NCBI GenBank assembly: GCA_016793355.1
Contig: JAEUMG010000278.1
Coordinates: forward strand, 1 to 41,569
Source of the DNA: Hyphomicrobiales bacterium
Lineage (GTDB): Bacteria; Pseudomonadota; Alphaproteobacteria; Rhizobiales; Aestuariivirgaceae
Length of the DNA stretch: 41,569 nucleotides
Direction of reading: 5' to 3'
The notes under the pieces were generated by a model. It made no database searches. It saw only the letters and a program-made list of their open reading frames with translations, and was not told the origin of the DNA. The translations under genes and the position numbers were made by a program. Position 1 is the stretch's first letter; every line of letters starts with the position of its first letter. This document shows, piece by piece, positions 17,634 through 25,447 of the stretch.

Positions 17634-19430
17634 ATGACCGCCAAGAAGACCCGCAAACTCCGCTCGCAAGCCTGGTTCGACAATCCCGACAATCCCGACA
17701 TGACGGCGCTCTATCTCGAGCGCTATCTGAACTTCGGATTGACCCGCGGCGAATTGCAATCGGGCAAGCCGATCATCGGTATCGCCCAGACCGGCTCCGA
17801 TATCGCGCCCTGCAATCGCGTCCATGTGGAACTCGCGCGCCGCGTGCGCGACGGTATCGCGGCGGCGGGCGGCATCGCGCTCGAATTTCCGATTCATCCG
17901 ATCCAGGAAACCGGCAAGCGCCCGACCGCATCGCTTGACCGCAACCTCGCCTATCTCTCGCTCGTCGAAATTCTCTACGGCTACCCGATCGACGGCGTCG
18001 TGCTCACCGTCGGATGCGACAAGACCACGCCTGCCTGCCTGATGGGCGCGGCCACCGTCGACATTCCGGCGATCGCGCTGTCATCGGGCCCGATGCTCAA
18101 TGGCTGGTATCACGGCGAGCGCACCGGCTCCGGCACCATCGTGTGGAAGGCCCGCGAGCTCCTCGCCACCGGCAAGATCGACTACGAAGGCTTCGTCGAC
18201 CTGGTCGCGACATCGGCGCCCTCGACCGGCTTCTGCAACACCATGGGCACCGCCAACACGATGAATTCGCTGGCGGAAGCCCTGGGCATGACATTGCCCG
18301 GCAACGCCGCGATCCCCGCACCCTATCGCGAGCGCGGCCAGATGGCCTACGAGACCGGCAAGCGTATCGTCGAAATGGTGCATGAGGATTTGACACCCTC
18401 CAAGATCATGACGCGCAAGGCCTTCGAGAACGCGATCCGCGTCAACTCCGCGATCGGCGGCTCGACCAACGCGCCCAATCACCTCAACGCCATCGCCCGC
18501 CATATCGGCGTCGAGCTTGAGGTCGCCGACTGGGAGAAGATCGGCCATGATGTGCCGCTGCTGGTCAATCTGCAGCCCGCCGGCGAGTATCTCGGCGAGG
18601 ACTATCACCGTGCCGGCGGCGTTCCCGCCGTCGTCGCCGAGCTGATCAAGGCCAAGCTCATCCATGAGGATGCGATGACCGTGAACGGCAAGACCATCGG
18701 CGAGAATTGCCGGGGCAAGTTCTCGTGGAACCGCGAGGTCATCAAGGATTTCGACGAGCCGATCATGAAGCAGGCCGGCTTCAAGATGCTGAAGGGCAAT
18801 CTTTTCGATTCGGCGATCATGAAGACCTCGGTAATCTCCAAGGAATTCCGCGACCGCTATCTTTCCAACCCGAAAGACCCGAATGCCTTCGAGGCCAAGG
18901 CCATCGTCTTCGACGGGCCCGAGGACTATCACAAGAATATCGACAATCCCGAACTCGGCATTGACGAGAATACCATCCTCTTCATGCGCGGCACCGGGCC
19001 TTTGGGCTATCCGGGCGCGGCCGAGGTCGTCAACATGCGCGCGCCGGGAAAGCTCATCGAGAAGGGCGTGCATTCCCTGCCTTGCGTCGGCGACGGCCGC
19101 CAGTCGGGAACATCGGGCTCGCCCTCCATCCTCAATGCCTCGCCGGAGGCCGCGGCCGGCGGCGGTCTGGCGCTGCTCAGGAATGGCGACCGGGTCCGCA
19201 TCGATCTCAACAAGGGCACCGCCGATATCCTGATTTCCGAAGACGAGCTCGAAGCGCGCCGTGCCAAGCTCGCTTCCGATGGCGGCTATAAGGTCCCTGA
19301 AAGCCAGACGCCGTGGCAGGAACTGTTCCGCGCCAATGTCGATCAGCTCGCGCAAGGCATGGTGATGAAGGGTGCGGTCAAGTTCCAGCGCATCGCCAAG
19401 ACCAAGGGCATACCGCGCGACAATCACTGA
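17634..19430 (+). CDS. IlvD/Edd-family pentonate dehydratase (D-xylonate / L-arabinonate type)
   Basis: This 598-aa cytoplasmic Fe-S dehydratase removes water from a sugar acid to give a 2-keto-3-deoxy acid. The N-terminal [20 protein letters not shown] and [14 protein letters not shown] match the sugar-acid branch (Caulobacter XylD, Rhizobium L-arabinonate dehydratase) and not biosynthetic IlvD. Cluster ligands are in [18 protein letters not shown] and [37 protein letters not shown] is the conserved C-terminal motif. The neighbouring mutarotase and XylB-like SDR support an oxidative (Weimberg/Dahms-type) pentose route. Which pentonate is used cannot be decided from sequence. The preferred start is ATG 17634, with GAAGGTG upstream. 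Confidence 0.88.
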   Translation: MTAKKTRKLRSQAWFDNPDNPDMTALYLERYLNFGLTRGELQSGKPIIGIAQTGSDIAPCNRVHVELARRVRDGIAAAGGIALEFPIHPIQETGKRPTASLDRNLAYLSLVEILYGYPIDGVVLTVGCDKTTPACLMGAATVDIPAIALSSGPMLNGWYHGERTGSGTIVWKARELLATGKIDYEGFVDLVATSAPSTGFCNTMGTANTMNSLAEALGMTLPGNAAIPAPYRERGQMAYETGKRIVEMVHEDLTPSKIMTRKAFENAIRVNSAIGGSTNAPNHLNAIARHIGVELEVADWEKIGHDVPLLVNLQPAGEYLGEDYHRAGGVPAVVAELIKAKLIHEDAMTVNGKTIGENCRGKFSWNREVIKDFDEPIMKQAGFKMLKGNLFDSAIMKTSVISKEFRDRYLSNPKDPNAFEAKAIVFDGPEDYHKNIDNPELGIDENTILFMRGTGPLGYPGAAEVVNMRAPGKLIEKGVHSLPCVGDGRQSGTSGSPSILNASPEAAAGGGLALLRNGDRVRIDLNKGTADILISEDELEARRAKLASDGGYKVPESQTPWQELFRANVDQLAQGMVMKGAVKFQRIAKTKGIPRDNH

Positions 19431-19448
19431 TCCACAAGGGAGGCCGGC

Positions 19449-20345
19449 GTGGCACAACATGATCACGTGATACTCGACGGCGGTACCGGTCTTGTCGTGA
19501 CCCTGGCATCGCATGGCGCGCGCATCGCCTCAGTTAAATGGCATGGCACGGAAATCGTGGCGGGCGGTATTCCCGATTATGCCGGCGCCGTCTGCGGGCG
19601 CTACGCCAATCGCATCGGCGGGGCACGCTTCACGCTCGATGGCATCGTCCACGAATTGTCGGCCAATGAACCCAATGCCACTCTGCATGGCGGCAAGGAA
19701 GGCTTTGACAAGCGCGACTGGGTTCCGGCCAAGATCGAACAGGGCGTGCGCTATACGCTGCTTTCGCCCGATGGCGACCAGGGCTTCCCGGGCGGCATGG
19801 TCGCCACCGCGACCTATACGCTCGATGGCGGCTTGCTGGCCCTGGAACTCACCGCGGAGACGACGCTGCCGACGGTCGTCAATCTCACCAATCACGTCTA
19901 TTGGAACCTGGCGGGCGGCGGCGATGCCCGCAAGCATCATCTGCAGGTATCAGCCGATCGCTACACGCCCGCCACGGCCGCGCTCATCCCGCTAGGGCCG
20001 CCCAGGGATGTCGCTGGAACCGAATTCGACTTCCGCACGGAGCGCGAGATCGCGGGCGTCTATGACATCAATTTCTGCCTGAACGGCAAACGCGGCGAAT
20101 TGCATCACGCCGCCACCCTGAGCGATCCGGGCACCCGTCGCAGCGTCGAATTATGGACGACCGAACCGGGCGTTCAGTTCTACACGTCGCAGCACTTCGC
20201 GCCGCCCCTGACGAAATATGGCGCGATCGCGCTCGAGCCGCAGACCTGGCCCGACGCGCCCAACCGTCCGGATTTTCCCTCCGCCATCCTGCGCCCCGGC
20301 GAACTCTACCGGCACCGCATCGAATGGCGCTTCCTGCAGGGCTGA
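19449..20345 (+). CDS. Aldose 1-epimerase (mutarotase)
   Basis: This 298-aa galactose-mutarotase-fold protein interconverts alpha and beta anomers of aldoses. Conserved elements are CGRYANRIGGARFTLDG, LHGGKEGFDKRDW, NLTNHVYWNLAG (substrate-binding Asn and catalytic His region), the Asp in VYDINFCLNG, and the catalytic Glu in GAIALEPQTWPDAPN. The start is GTG 19449, preceded by GGGAGG. It follows the dehydratase gene by 18 bp, so they are co-transcribed. A mutarotase is useful here because aldose 1-dehydrogenases act on one anomer. Confidence 0.92.
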   Translation: MAQHDHVILDGGTGLVVTLASHGARIASVKWHGTEIVAGGIPDYAGAVCGRYANRIGGARFTLDGIVHELSANEPNATLHGGKEGFDKRDWVPAKIEQGVRYTLLSPDGDQGFPGGMVATATYTLDGGLLALELTAETTLPTVVNLTNHVYWNLAGGGDARKHHLQVSADRYTPATAALIPLGPPRDVAGTEFDFRTEREIAGVYDINFCLNGKRGELHHAATLSDPGTRRSVELWTTEPGVQFYTSQHFAPPLTKYGAIALEPQTWPDAPNRPDFPSAILRPGELYRHRIEWRFLQG

Positions 20346-20348
20346 GCG

Positions 20349-21104
20349 CTACACCCACCCGCCATCGGCGATGAAGTCCTGGTTGGTGCAGGCGCCGGCC
20401 TCATCGGACGCGAGGAACAGCGCCACCTTCGCCATGTCTTCCGGGTAAAGCTTTCGCTTGAGGCACTGGAATTTCATGATGTCCTTCTCGCCTTCGGGCG
20501 TCACCCACAGCGCCATCTGGCGTTCGGTCATGATCCAGCCAGGCAGCAATGTGTTTACGCGGATGTTGAACGCCCCGAGATCGCGGGCGAGCGAGCGCGT
20601 GAGACCCGTCACCGCCGCTTTCGCCGCGGTATAGGCGGCCATGCCGCCGAGCCCGATCTTCCATGAGGTCGAACCCATATTGATGATGGCGCCGCCGCCC
20701 GCCTCCTTCATCATCGGCGCGACAGCCTGCGAGGCAAAGAACTGGTGCTTGAGATTGACGGCAATGCGCTCGTCCCAATAGTCCGGCGTCATTTCCTCAA
20801 GCGTGTGACGCTGGTCGTGCGCGGCATTGTTGATGAGAATGGTGATCGGTCCCAGCGCCTTGGCGGCATTTTTGATGGCGTGCTGCAGGGCTCCGGTGTC
20901 GGTGACATCGCAATGGCCGAACCACATGTCGCCGCCGAGCCGTTTGGCGAGCCTCTCGCCCGCTTCCTTGGCGATATCGACAAACGCAACCTTCGAGCCC
21001 TGCTGGTGAAAGGCCTCGACGAAGGCAGCGCCGATGCCCATGGCGCCGCCCGTGATGAAGACCGTCTTGCCCTTGAGGCTTGGATAGATCGCGCCGGTTA
21101 TCAT
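20349..21104 (-). CDS. SDR family aldose 1-dehydrogenase (XylB-like)
   Basis: This 251-aa classical short-chain dehydrogenase has cofactor motif TGGAMGIG (18-25), the NNAA motif at 92-95, and catalytic Ser145 (GSTSW)/Tyr158/Lys162. The N-terminal GAIYPSLKGK and the signatures RHTLEEMTPDYWDERIAVNL and LPGWIMTERQ closely resemble Caulobacter D-xylose dehydrogenase XylB, from memory of that sequence. I therefore infer oxidation of a pentose or hexose at C1 to the lactone. ATG 21104 has AAGGAG upstream. It is convergent with the mutarotase gene (3 bp apart), so it is on a separate transcript, perhaps shared with the FGGY kinase upstream. Confidence 0.85.
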   Translation of the reverse strand: MITGAIYPSLKGKTVFITGGAMGIGAAFVEAFHQQGSKVAFVDIAKEAGERLAKRLGGDMWFGHCDVTDTGALQHAIKNAAKALGPITILINNAAHDQRHTLEEMTPDYWDERIAVNLKHQFFASQAVAPMMKEAGGGAIINMGSTSWKIGLGGMAAYTAAKAAVTGLTRSLARDLGAFNIRVNTLLPGWIMTERQMALWVTPEGEKDIMKFQCLKRKLYPEDMAKVALFLASDEAGACTNQDFIADGGWV

Positions 21105-21156
21105 TGAAACGCTCCTTGATCGCGGCGGCCTGCTTAGCAAGCCTGTTTGCCTGCCG

Positions 21157-22563
21157 CTAGGTTTGGGCGAGCGAACGGCCAAGCCAGTCTTGGCGGTATT
21201 GCTCGAGCCCTTCGAGCCGTGCCGGTGCGACAGGCCGAAGCGTGAGCGCGATCTGCGGCAGCCTGCCATTGCCTTCCATCAGCGCCAGCATGGCCGCGCC
21301 GGCCGTCGTGCCGTCGCGCAGATCGGACGCTAACACCTGCTGGCTTGGCCGCAAGGCGGCGAGGATCGAAAGAAAGACCGGGTTCTCGGCAAAAGGCCCG
21401 TCGATGATGATGCGCGCCTTCGACCCGATGGCATCGAGCGACTGGTCGCACATCAAGGCGCAATAAAGCGCTGCGATGCTCGAGCGCGCTTCCGCGTTTT
21501 CGACCGCCGGACCGATGATGCGCCCCTTGCCGCCGGTGCCGGGCATGGGTCCGCCCGAATCGGTGAACGAGGCAAGCGGCATTGTCCCCCGCGCCATCAG
21601 GCGCCTGACGCTGTCAAGCCGCGCCGCCTCGGCCGGCGCGCCGGCCGCGATGATCTCGAACTCCTTGCCGCCGAAAAACCGGCAGCTCGCCACGACGCGG
21701 CCGAGCACATCGGTATTGCTCACCGTGTCGCGATTCCGGTCGAGGCGATCAAGGTCGGCATCGGTGTCGAAGCCGATGATCCAGGTGCCGGTCGAAAGCA
21801 GCGTGAAGCTTCCCTGCCCTGCCGCCAGATAGCGCAGGTAGTTGGCGCTCGAATCATGGACGCCGGCCAGCACCGCGCCGCGCCCGCGGAAATCCGCCCC
21901 GCGATATTCCGGCTTGAGCGGCCCCAAGACATCCCAGGCCATCGCCATGGGCGGGAAGAACCTGTCCCAGCCGCGGCTATGGGCGAGAGAGGAATAGGTG
22001 CGCGCCTTCACATCGACGAGCTGCGATTGGCACGAGATGCTCGAAATCTCGACCGCGGTCACGCCCGAGAGCAGGTAGCTCACATACTGGATCCACGGCA
22101 TCACGGTAGCGACTCGGGCAAATTCTTCAGGAAACCGCGTTTCCTGCCAATAAAGCTGCAGCCCATGCGTCAGGGCCATTGGCAGCAACGGCCCGAAGGT
22201 TTCGGAGAAGGGCGGCTCGATCTTGCGGTATTCCGCGATGACATCATCGGGCGGCACCGCCATGTAGTCCATCACCGGCATCGCCAGACCGCCGTCTTCG
22301 GCAATGAGCGCGAGTGCCGCGCCATGCGCTGCCGGCACGATCGTGTCGAGGGGAAGGAGACGATCAAGCGCGGGGAGCGTCTCGGCGAGGAAAGCGGCAA
22401 GCGGCGCCGGGTCGATCGAGGCATAGGGCGGTCCCGGGCGGTGGACGCTCGCGGCCTTCCGTTCGGCAACGACAGTCATGGCCGTATCGAACAGCGCCAC
22501 CTTGCTGTTGGTCGCGCCGACATCGACGACGGCGATGCCGCGCGGCTTCGCTGATCCCATCAT
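21157..22563 (-). CDS. FGGY-family carbohydrate kinase (fuculokinase/rhamnulokinase-like)
   Basis: This 468-aa protein has the two actin-like lobes of FGGY kinases. The N-terminal phosphate motif is VVDVGATNSKVALFD, the catalytic Asp lies in AGVHDSSANYLRYL, and the C-terminal nucleotide motif is IIIDGPFAENPVFLSILAAL. Divergence from xylulokinase and similarity to the L-fuculokinase/L-rhamnulokinase group, plus the adjacent divergent class II aldolase gene, suggest a deoxyketose or ketose substrate. Two adjacent ATG codons (22563, 22560) are possible starts. The downstream SDR gene on the same strand starts 53 bp after its stop. Confidence 0.85.
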   Translation of the reverse strand: MMGSAKPRGIAVVDVGATNSKVALFDTAMTVVAERKAASVHRPGPPYASIDPAPLAAFLAETLPALDRLLPLDTIVPAAHGAALALIAEDGGLAMPVMDYMAVPPDDVIAEYRKIEPPFSETFGPLLPMALTHGLQLYWQETRFPEEFARVATVMPWIQYVSYLLSGVTAVEISSISCQSQLVDVKARTYSSLAHSRGWDRFFPPMAMAWDVLGPLKPEYRGADFRGRGAVLAGVHDSSANYLRYLAAGQGSFTLLSTGTWIIGFDTDADLDRLDRNRDTVSNTDVLGRVVASCRFFGGKEFEIIAAGAPAEAARLDSVRRLMARGTMPLASFTDSGGPMPGTGGKGRIIGPAVENAEARSSIAALYCALMCDQSLDAIGSKARIIIDGPFAENPVFLSILAALRPSQQVLASDLRDGTTAGAAMLALMEGNGRLPQIALTLRPVAPARLEGLEQYRQDWLGRSLAQT

Positions 22564-22671
22564 TCAACCCCGTTTTCGGCACATGCTTGCACGAAACGCC
22601 GCAGTGGCGGAAGTCTCGATGGACCTTGGCGGCTGCCGGTTGTAGGTTCCGCGCCGCACAAGGAGTATTCA

Positions 22672-23424
22672 ATGGCGAAGATTAAATACGCGGATTTGCG
22701 CGACAAGGTGATCGAGACCTGCCTGGCGATGAATGAGATGGGCATCAACCAGGGGACCTCGGGCAATGTCAGCGTCCGCACCGACGAGGGCTTCCTGATG
22801 ACCGCATCGGGCGTTCCCTATCACAAGATGAAGCGCGAGCATGTCGTCGAGATGGATCTCGACGGCGGTTATCGCGGCGACTACCTGCCCTCGACCGAAT
22901 GGCGGATGCATCACGATATTTTCAAGACGCGCCCCGAGGCCGGCGCCATCGTCCATACCCATTCGATCTATGCAACCGCGCTCGCCTGTCTCAGGAAGGA
23001 CATCCCGGCATTCCACTACATGATCGGCGTCGCCGGCGGCCCGACCTTGCGCGTCTCGGCCTATGAGGAATTCGGGACGCAGGCCCTGTGCGACACGATG
23101 CTCAAGGCCCTCGATGGACGCATGGCCTGCCTTCTCGCCAATCATGGCCAGATCGCTTTCGGGCCCGATCTCGACAAGGCCTTGTGGCGCGCCGGCGAGG
23201 TTGAAACGCTGTGCCATCAATATTGGGCGGCATCGCTTGCCGGCAAGCCGGTCATCCTCAATGACGCGCAGATGAAAACCGTGCTCGCCCGTTTCAAATC
23301 CTACGGCAAGCAGACCGACGAGCTCGAAAAGGGCGACGCCGTCTCGGTCATGCCGCCCGTCCGCCGCGATGCGCCGGGCAAAAACGCCAGGAACGGCAAG
23401 AAGTCCGGGAAAGCCAAGCATTGA
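22672..23424 (+). CDS. Class II aldolase/adducin family protein (fuculose-phosphate aldolase-like)
   Basis: This 250-aa zinc aldolase splits sugar 1-phosphates to dihydroxyacetone phosphate and an aldehyde. Signatures are GINQGTSGNVSVR, MTASGVPYHKM, the active-site Glu in PSTEWRMHHDIF, zinc ligands in IVHTHSIYATALAC, and the third His in LLANHGQIAFG. A Lys-rich tail (RRDAPGKNARNGKKSGKAKH) extends beyond the usual ~215-residue fold and is atypical. AAGGAG precedes the ATG. Divergent from the FGGY kinase (108 bp between); together they could make a kinase plus aldolase route for one sugar. Confidence 0.85.
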   Translation: MAKIKYADLRDKVIETCLAMNEMGINQGTSGNVSVRTDEGFLMTASGVPYHKMKREHVVEMDLDGGYRGDYLPSTEWRMHHDIFKTRPEAGAIVHTHSIYATALACLRKDIPAFHYMIGVAGGPTLRVSAYEEFGTQALCDTMLKALDGRMACLLANHGQIAFGPDLDKALWRAGEVETLCHQYWAASLAGKPVILNDAQMKTVLARFKSYGKQTDELEKGDAVSVMPPVRRDAPGKNARNGKKSGKAKH

Positions 23425-23440
23425 TCGGGCACAGAGCCGG

Positions 23441-23467
23441 TTGACAGCTCTTTCCGGCCGCCATAAT
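23441..23467 (+). promoter_or_regulatory. Candidate sigma-70 promoter of the polyol transporter operon
   Basis: TTGACA at 23441-23446 and CATAAT at 23462-23467 are separated by 15 bp, shorter than the ideal 17. It lies 115 bp upstream of the first permease gene. No other comparable pair is visible in the 157-bp gap. Confidence 0.4.
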
Positions 23468-23516
23468 GTGGCCGGGAACTTTTGTTCGCCAAAGATTACA
23501 AAATTTCAAGCTTTGG
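23454..23516. promoter_or_regulatory. Two inverted repeats, candidate operators
   Basis: CCGGCC (23454-23459) and GGCCGG (23470-23475) form a perfect 6-bp inverted repeat with a 10-bp spacer straddling the -10 hexamer. Downstream, CCAAAG (23489-23494) and CTTTGG (23511-23516) form a second perfect inverted repeat with a 16-bp AT-rich spacer. Either could bind the SorC-family regulator encoded at 32109-33113; this is inference from position only. Confidence 0.4.
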
Positions 23517-23581
23517 TGTGCCGAATGGGAGGCAGGCGCTCGCATGCGGGATTTGCAGCGCATTCTTGAAAGCGTTCGCGC

Positions 23582-24496
23582 GTGACGGCGGCGGTTTATG
23601 ACGCGCCCGCTCCCGGTCGCGCTTGGCTGCCGCGCTGGTTCACCTCGGAACATCCGCTGCCCTGGCTCTTGCCCGCGACCGCCCTGATGGTGGTCTTCGG
23701 AATTTATCCGGCCCTCTATGCAATCTGGCTTTCACTGCACAAGCGCAATCCGGTCCTGCGCAAGGACGTGTGGAACCCCAGTGCCAACTGGCTCAAGGCA
23801 CTTGCCGACGAGCGCGTGTGGAACGCCCTCTACAACACATTCCTCTATACCGGCCTTGCGCTCGTCATCCAGCTGTCGCTCGGCCTCGCCATCGCCCTGC
23901 TGCTTGATACCGATCGCCGCGGCTACGGACTGCTCCGCGCCCTGATGACCCTGCCGCTGGTCGTGCCGCCGGCCGTCACCGCGATGATGTTCCTGTTGAT
24001 GCTCGACGGATCCTTCGGCGTCCTGAGCCGCTCGCTTTACGCGCTCGGTCTGCTTTCGCCGCAATATCCGATCCTCGCCACGAGTTCGACGGCACTGGGC
24101 GGCGTTCTCCTCGCCGATATCTGGCAATGGACGCCCTTCATGGTACTGATCATGCTGGCCGGCCTGCGCTCATTGCCGAAAGAGCCCTTCGAGGCCGCGG
24201 CCATAGACGGCGCCAGCGCCACGCAGGCCTTTTTCCGGCTGACCTTGCCGATGATGTCCAAGGTCATCGCCATTGCGGTGCTGATCCGCGGCATCGATCT
24301 TTTTCGCATCTTCGACTATGTGAAGGTGATGACGGATTCGGGGCCGGGCACCGCCACCGAAACCCTCACCTCCTATGCCGGGCGGATCTATTTCAACGGC
24401 GACTTCCCCTACGCCTCGACCATCTCGGTGATCACGCTCGCCGTCGTCATCATCGTCTCGACCATCTTCATGAAAGCCTTCCGGGTGAGGCTGTGA
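23582..24496 (+). CDS. CUT1-type sugar ABC transporter permease (MalF/UgpA-like)
   Basis: This 304-aa inner-membrane permease has six predicted transmembrane helices. The EAA coupling loop is FEAAAIDGASATQAFFRLTLPMM near residue 205. A first periplasmic loop (NPVLRKDVWNPSANWLKALADE) is typical of the family. The start is GTG 23582. It is the first gene of the operon; its stop overlaps the next ATG by one base (TGATG). The substrate is set mainly by the binding protein and is probably a sugar or polyol. Confidence 0.9.
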   Translation: MTAAVYDAPAPGRAWLPRWFTSEHPLPWLLPATALMVVFGIYPALYAIWLSLHKRNPVLRKDVWNPSANWLKALADERVWNALYNTFLYTGLALVIQLSLGLAIALLLDTDRRGYGLLRALMTLPLVVPPAVTAMMFLLMLDGSFGVLSRSLYALGLLSPQYPILATSSTALGGVLLADIWQWTPFMVLIMLAGLRSLPKEPFEAAAIDGASATQAFFRLTLPMMSKVIAIAVLIRGIDLFRIFDYVKVMTDSGPGTATETLTSYAGRIYFNGDFPYASTISVITLAVVIIVSTIFMKAFRVRL

Positions 24497-25404
24497 TGGA
24501 ACAGTCGGTCCTCCATCGCACCTTGCGCGACATCGCCGCCGTCCTGGTGGTGGCGATCTTCATGTTCCCGCTGTTTTGGTGGGCGCTCACCTCGATCAAG
24601 CCGATGTATGCGATTTTCAACAAGGATCACGTCGTCGTCTTCGATTTCGTGCCGACGCTGATCAACTACGCGGTCGTGCTGCTCGGCTGGTCGCGCGCCG
24701 AAATCGCCATCGAAAGCGGCTCGACCTTCGGCGTCGGCGGCACCAGCTCATACGATTCACGCCAGACCATTCTCGATTCGATCATCGTCTCGGTCGGCTC
24801 CACGGCGCTCACCATGGTCGTCGCGGTACTGGCCGCCTATGCCCTGTCCCGCATGACCTTCAGAACCCGCACCGGCTTTCTCAACTGGGTCCTTGGCCAG
24901 CGTTTCATGCCGCCCATCGCCATCATCGTGCCTCTGGTTTTGATGTACAAGGCGGCCGGCATGCGCGACACCGACAATCTCTTCATGGGTTATGTCGGAT
25001 TGATCCTCATCTACGCGCTGATGAATCTGCCGATCGCCGTCCTGCTGATGAAATCCTTCTTCGACGACGTGCCGAAGGATGTCGACGAGGCCGCGATGAT
25101 CGACGGCGCCACGCGCTGGCAGACCTTCCGCCGCATCGTCCTGCCGATGGTCAGAGGCGGCATCGCCGCCGCCGCGGTCCTGTGCTTCATCTTCGCCTGG
25201 ACGGAATTCCTTCTGTCGCTGTTCCTGACCACCATCATCCGGACCGTTCCGGTCAAGATCACCACTTTCGTCACCTCGACGGGCTCGGAATGGGGCTTCA
25301 TCTCGGCGCTCGGCACCGCCGCGGTCATTCCAGGCTTCATTTTCATATTGCTCGTGCAACGCCATCTCGTCCGCGGTCTCACTTTGGGATCACTCAAGGA
25401 GTAA
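24496..25404 (+). CDS. CUT1-type sugar ABC transporter permease (MalG/UgpE-like)
   Basis: This 302-aa second permease subunit has six helices and an EAA loop VDEAAMIDGATRWQTFRRIVLPMV near residue 200. The periplasmic segment between helices 1 and 2 is longer than usual and Ser/Gly-rich (AIESGSTFGVGGTSSYDSRQ). The N-terminus MEQSVLHRTLRDIAAVLVV starts the first helix. It is translationally coupled to the upstream permease. Confidence 0.9.
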   Translation: MEQSVLHRTLRDIAAVLVVAIFMFPLFWWALTSIKPMYAIFNKDHVVVFDFVPTLINYAVVLLGWSRAEIAIESGSTFGVGGTSSYDSRQTILDSIIVSVGSTALTMVVAVLAAYALSRMTFRTRTGFLNWVLGQRFMPPIAIIVPLVLMYKAAGMRDTDNLFMGYVGLILIYALMNLPIAVLLMKSFFDDVPKDVDEAAMIDGATRWQTFRRIVLPMVRGGIAAAAVLCFIFAWTEFLLSLFLTTIIRTVPVKITTFVTSTGSEWGFISALGTAAVIPGFIFILLVQRHLVRGLTLGSLKE

Positions 25405-25447
25405 GCCCGCAGGCAAGACGCAAGCTCAACCCAAGGGAGGAAAACCG

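Noticed and set aside
18081-19514. 477-aa minus-strand open frame
   Set aside because: Antisense to the IlvD/Edd dehydratase; composition is that of a reverse-strand shadow and no domain is visible.
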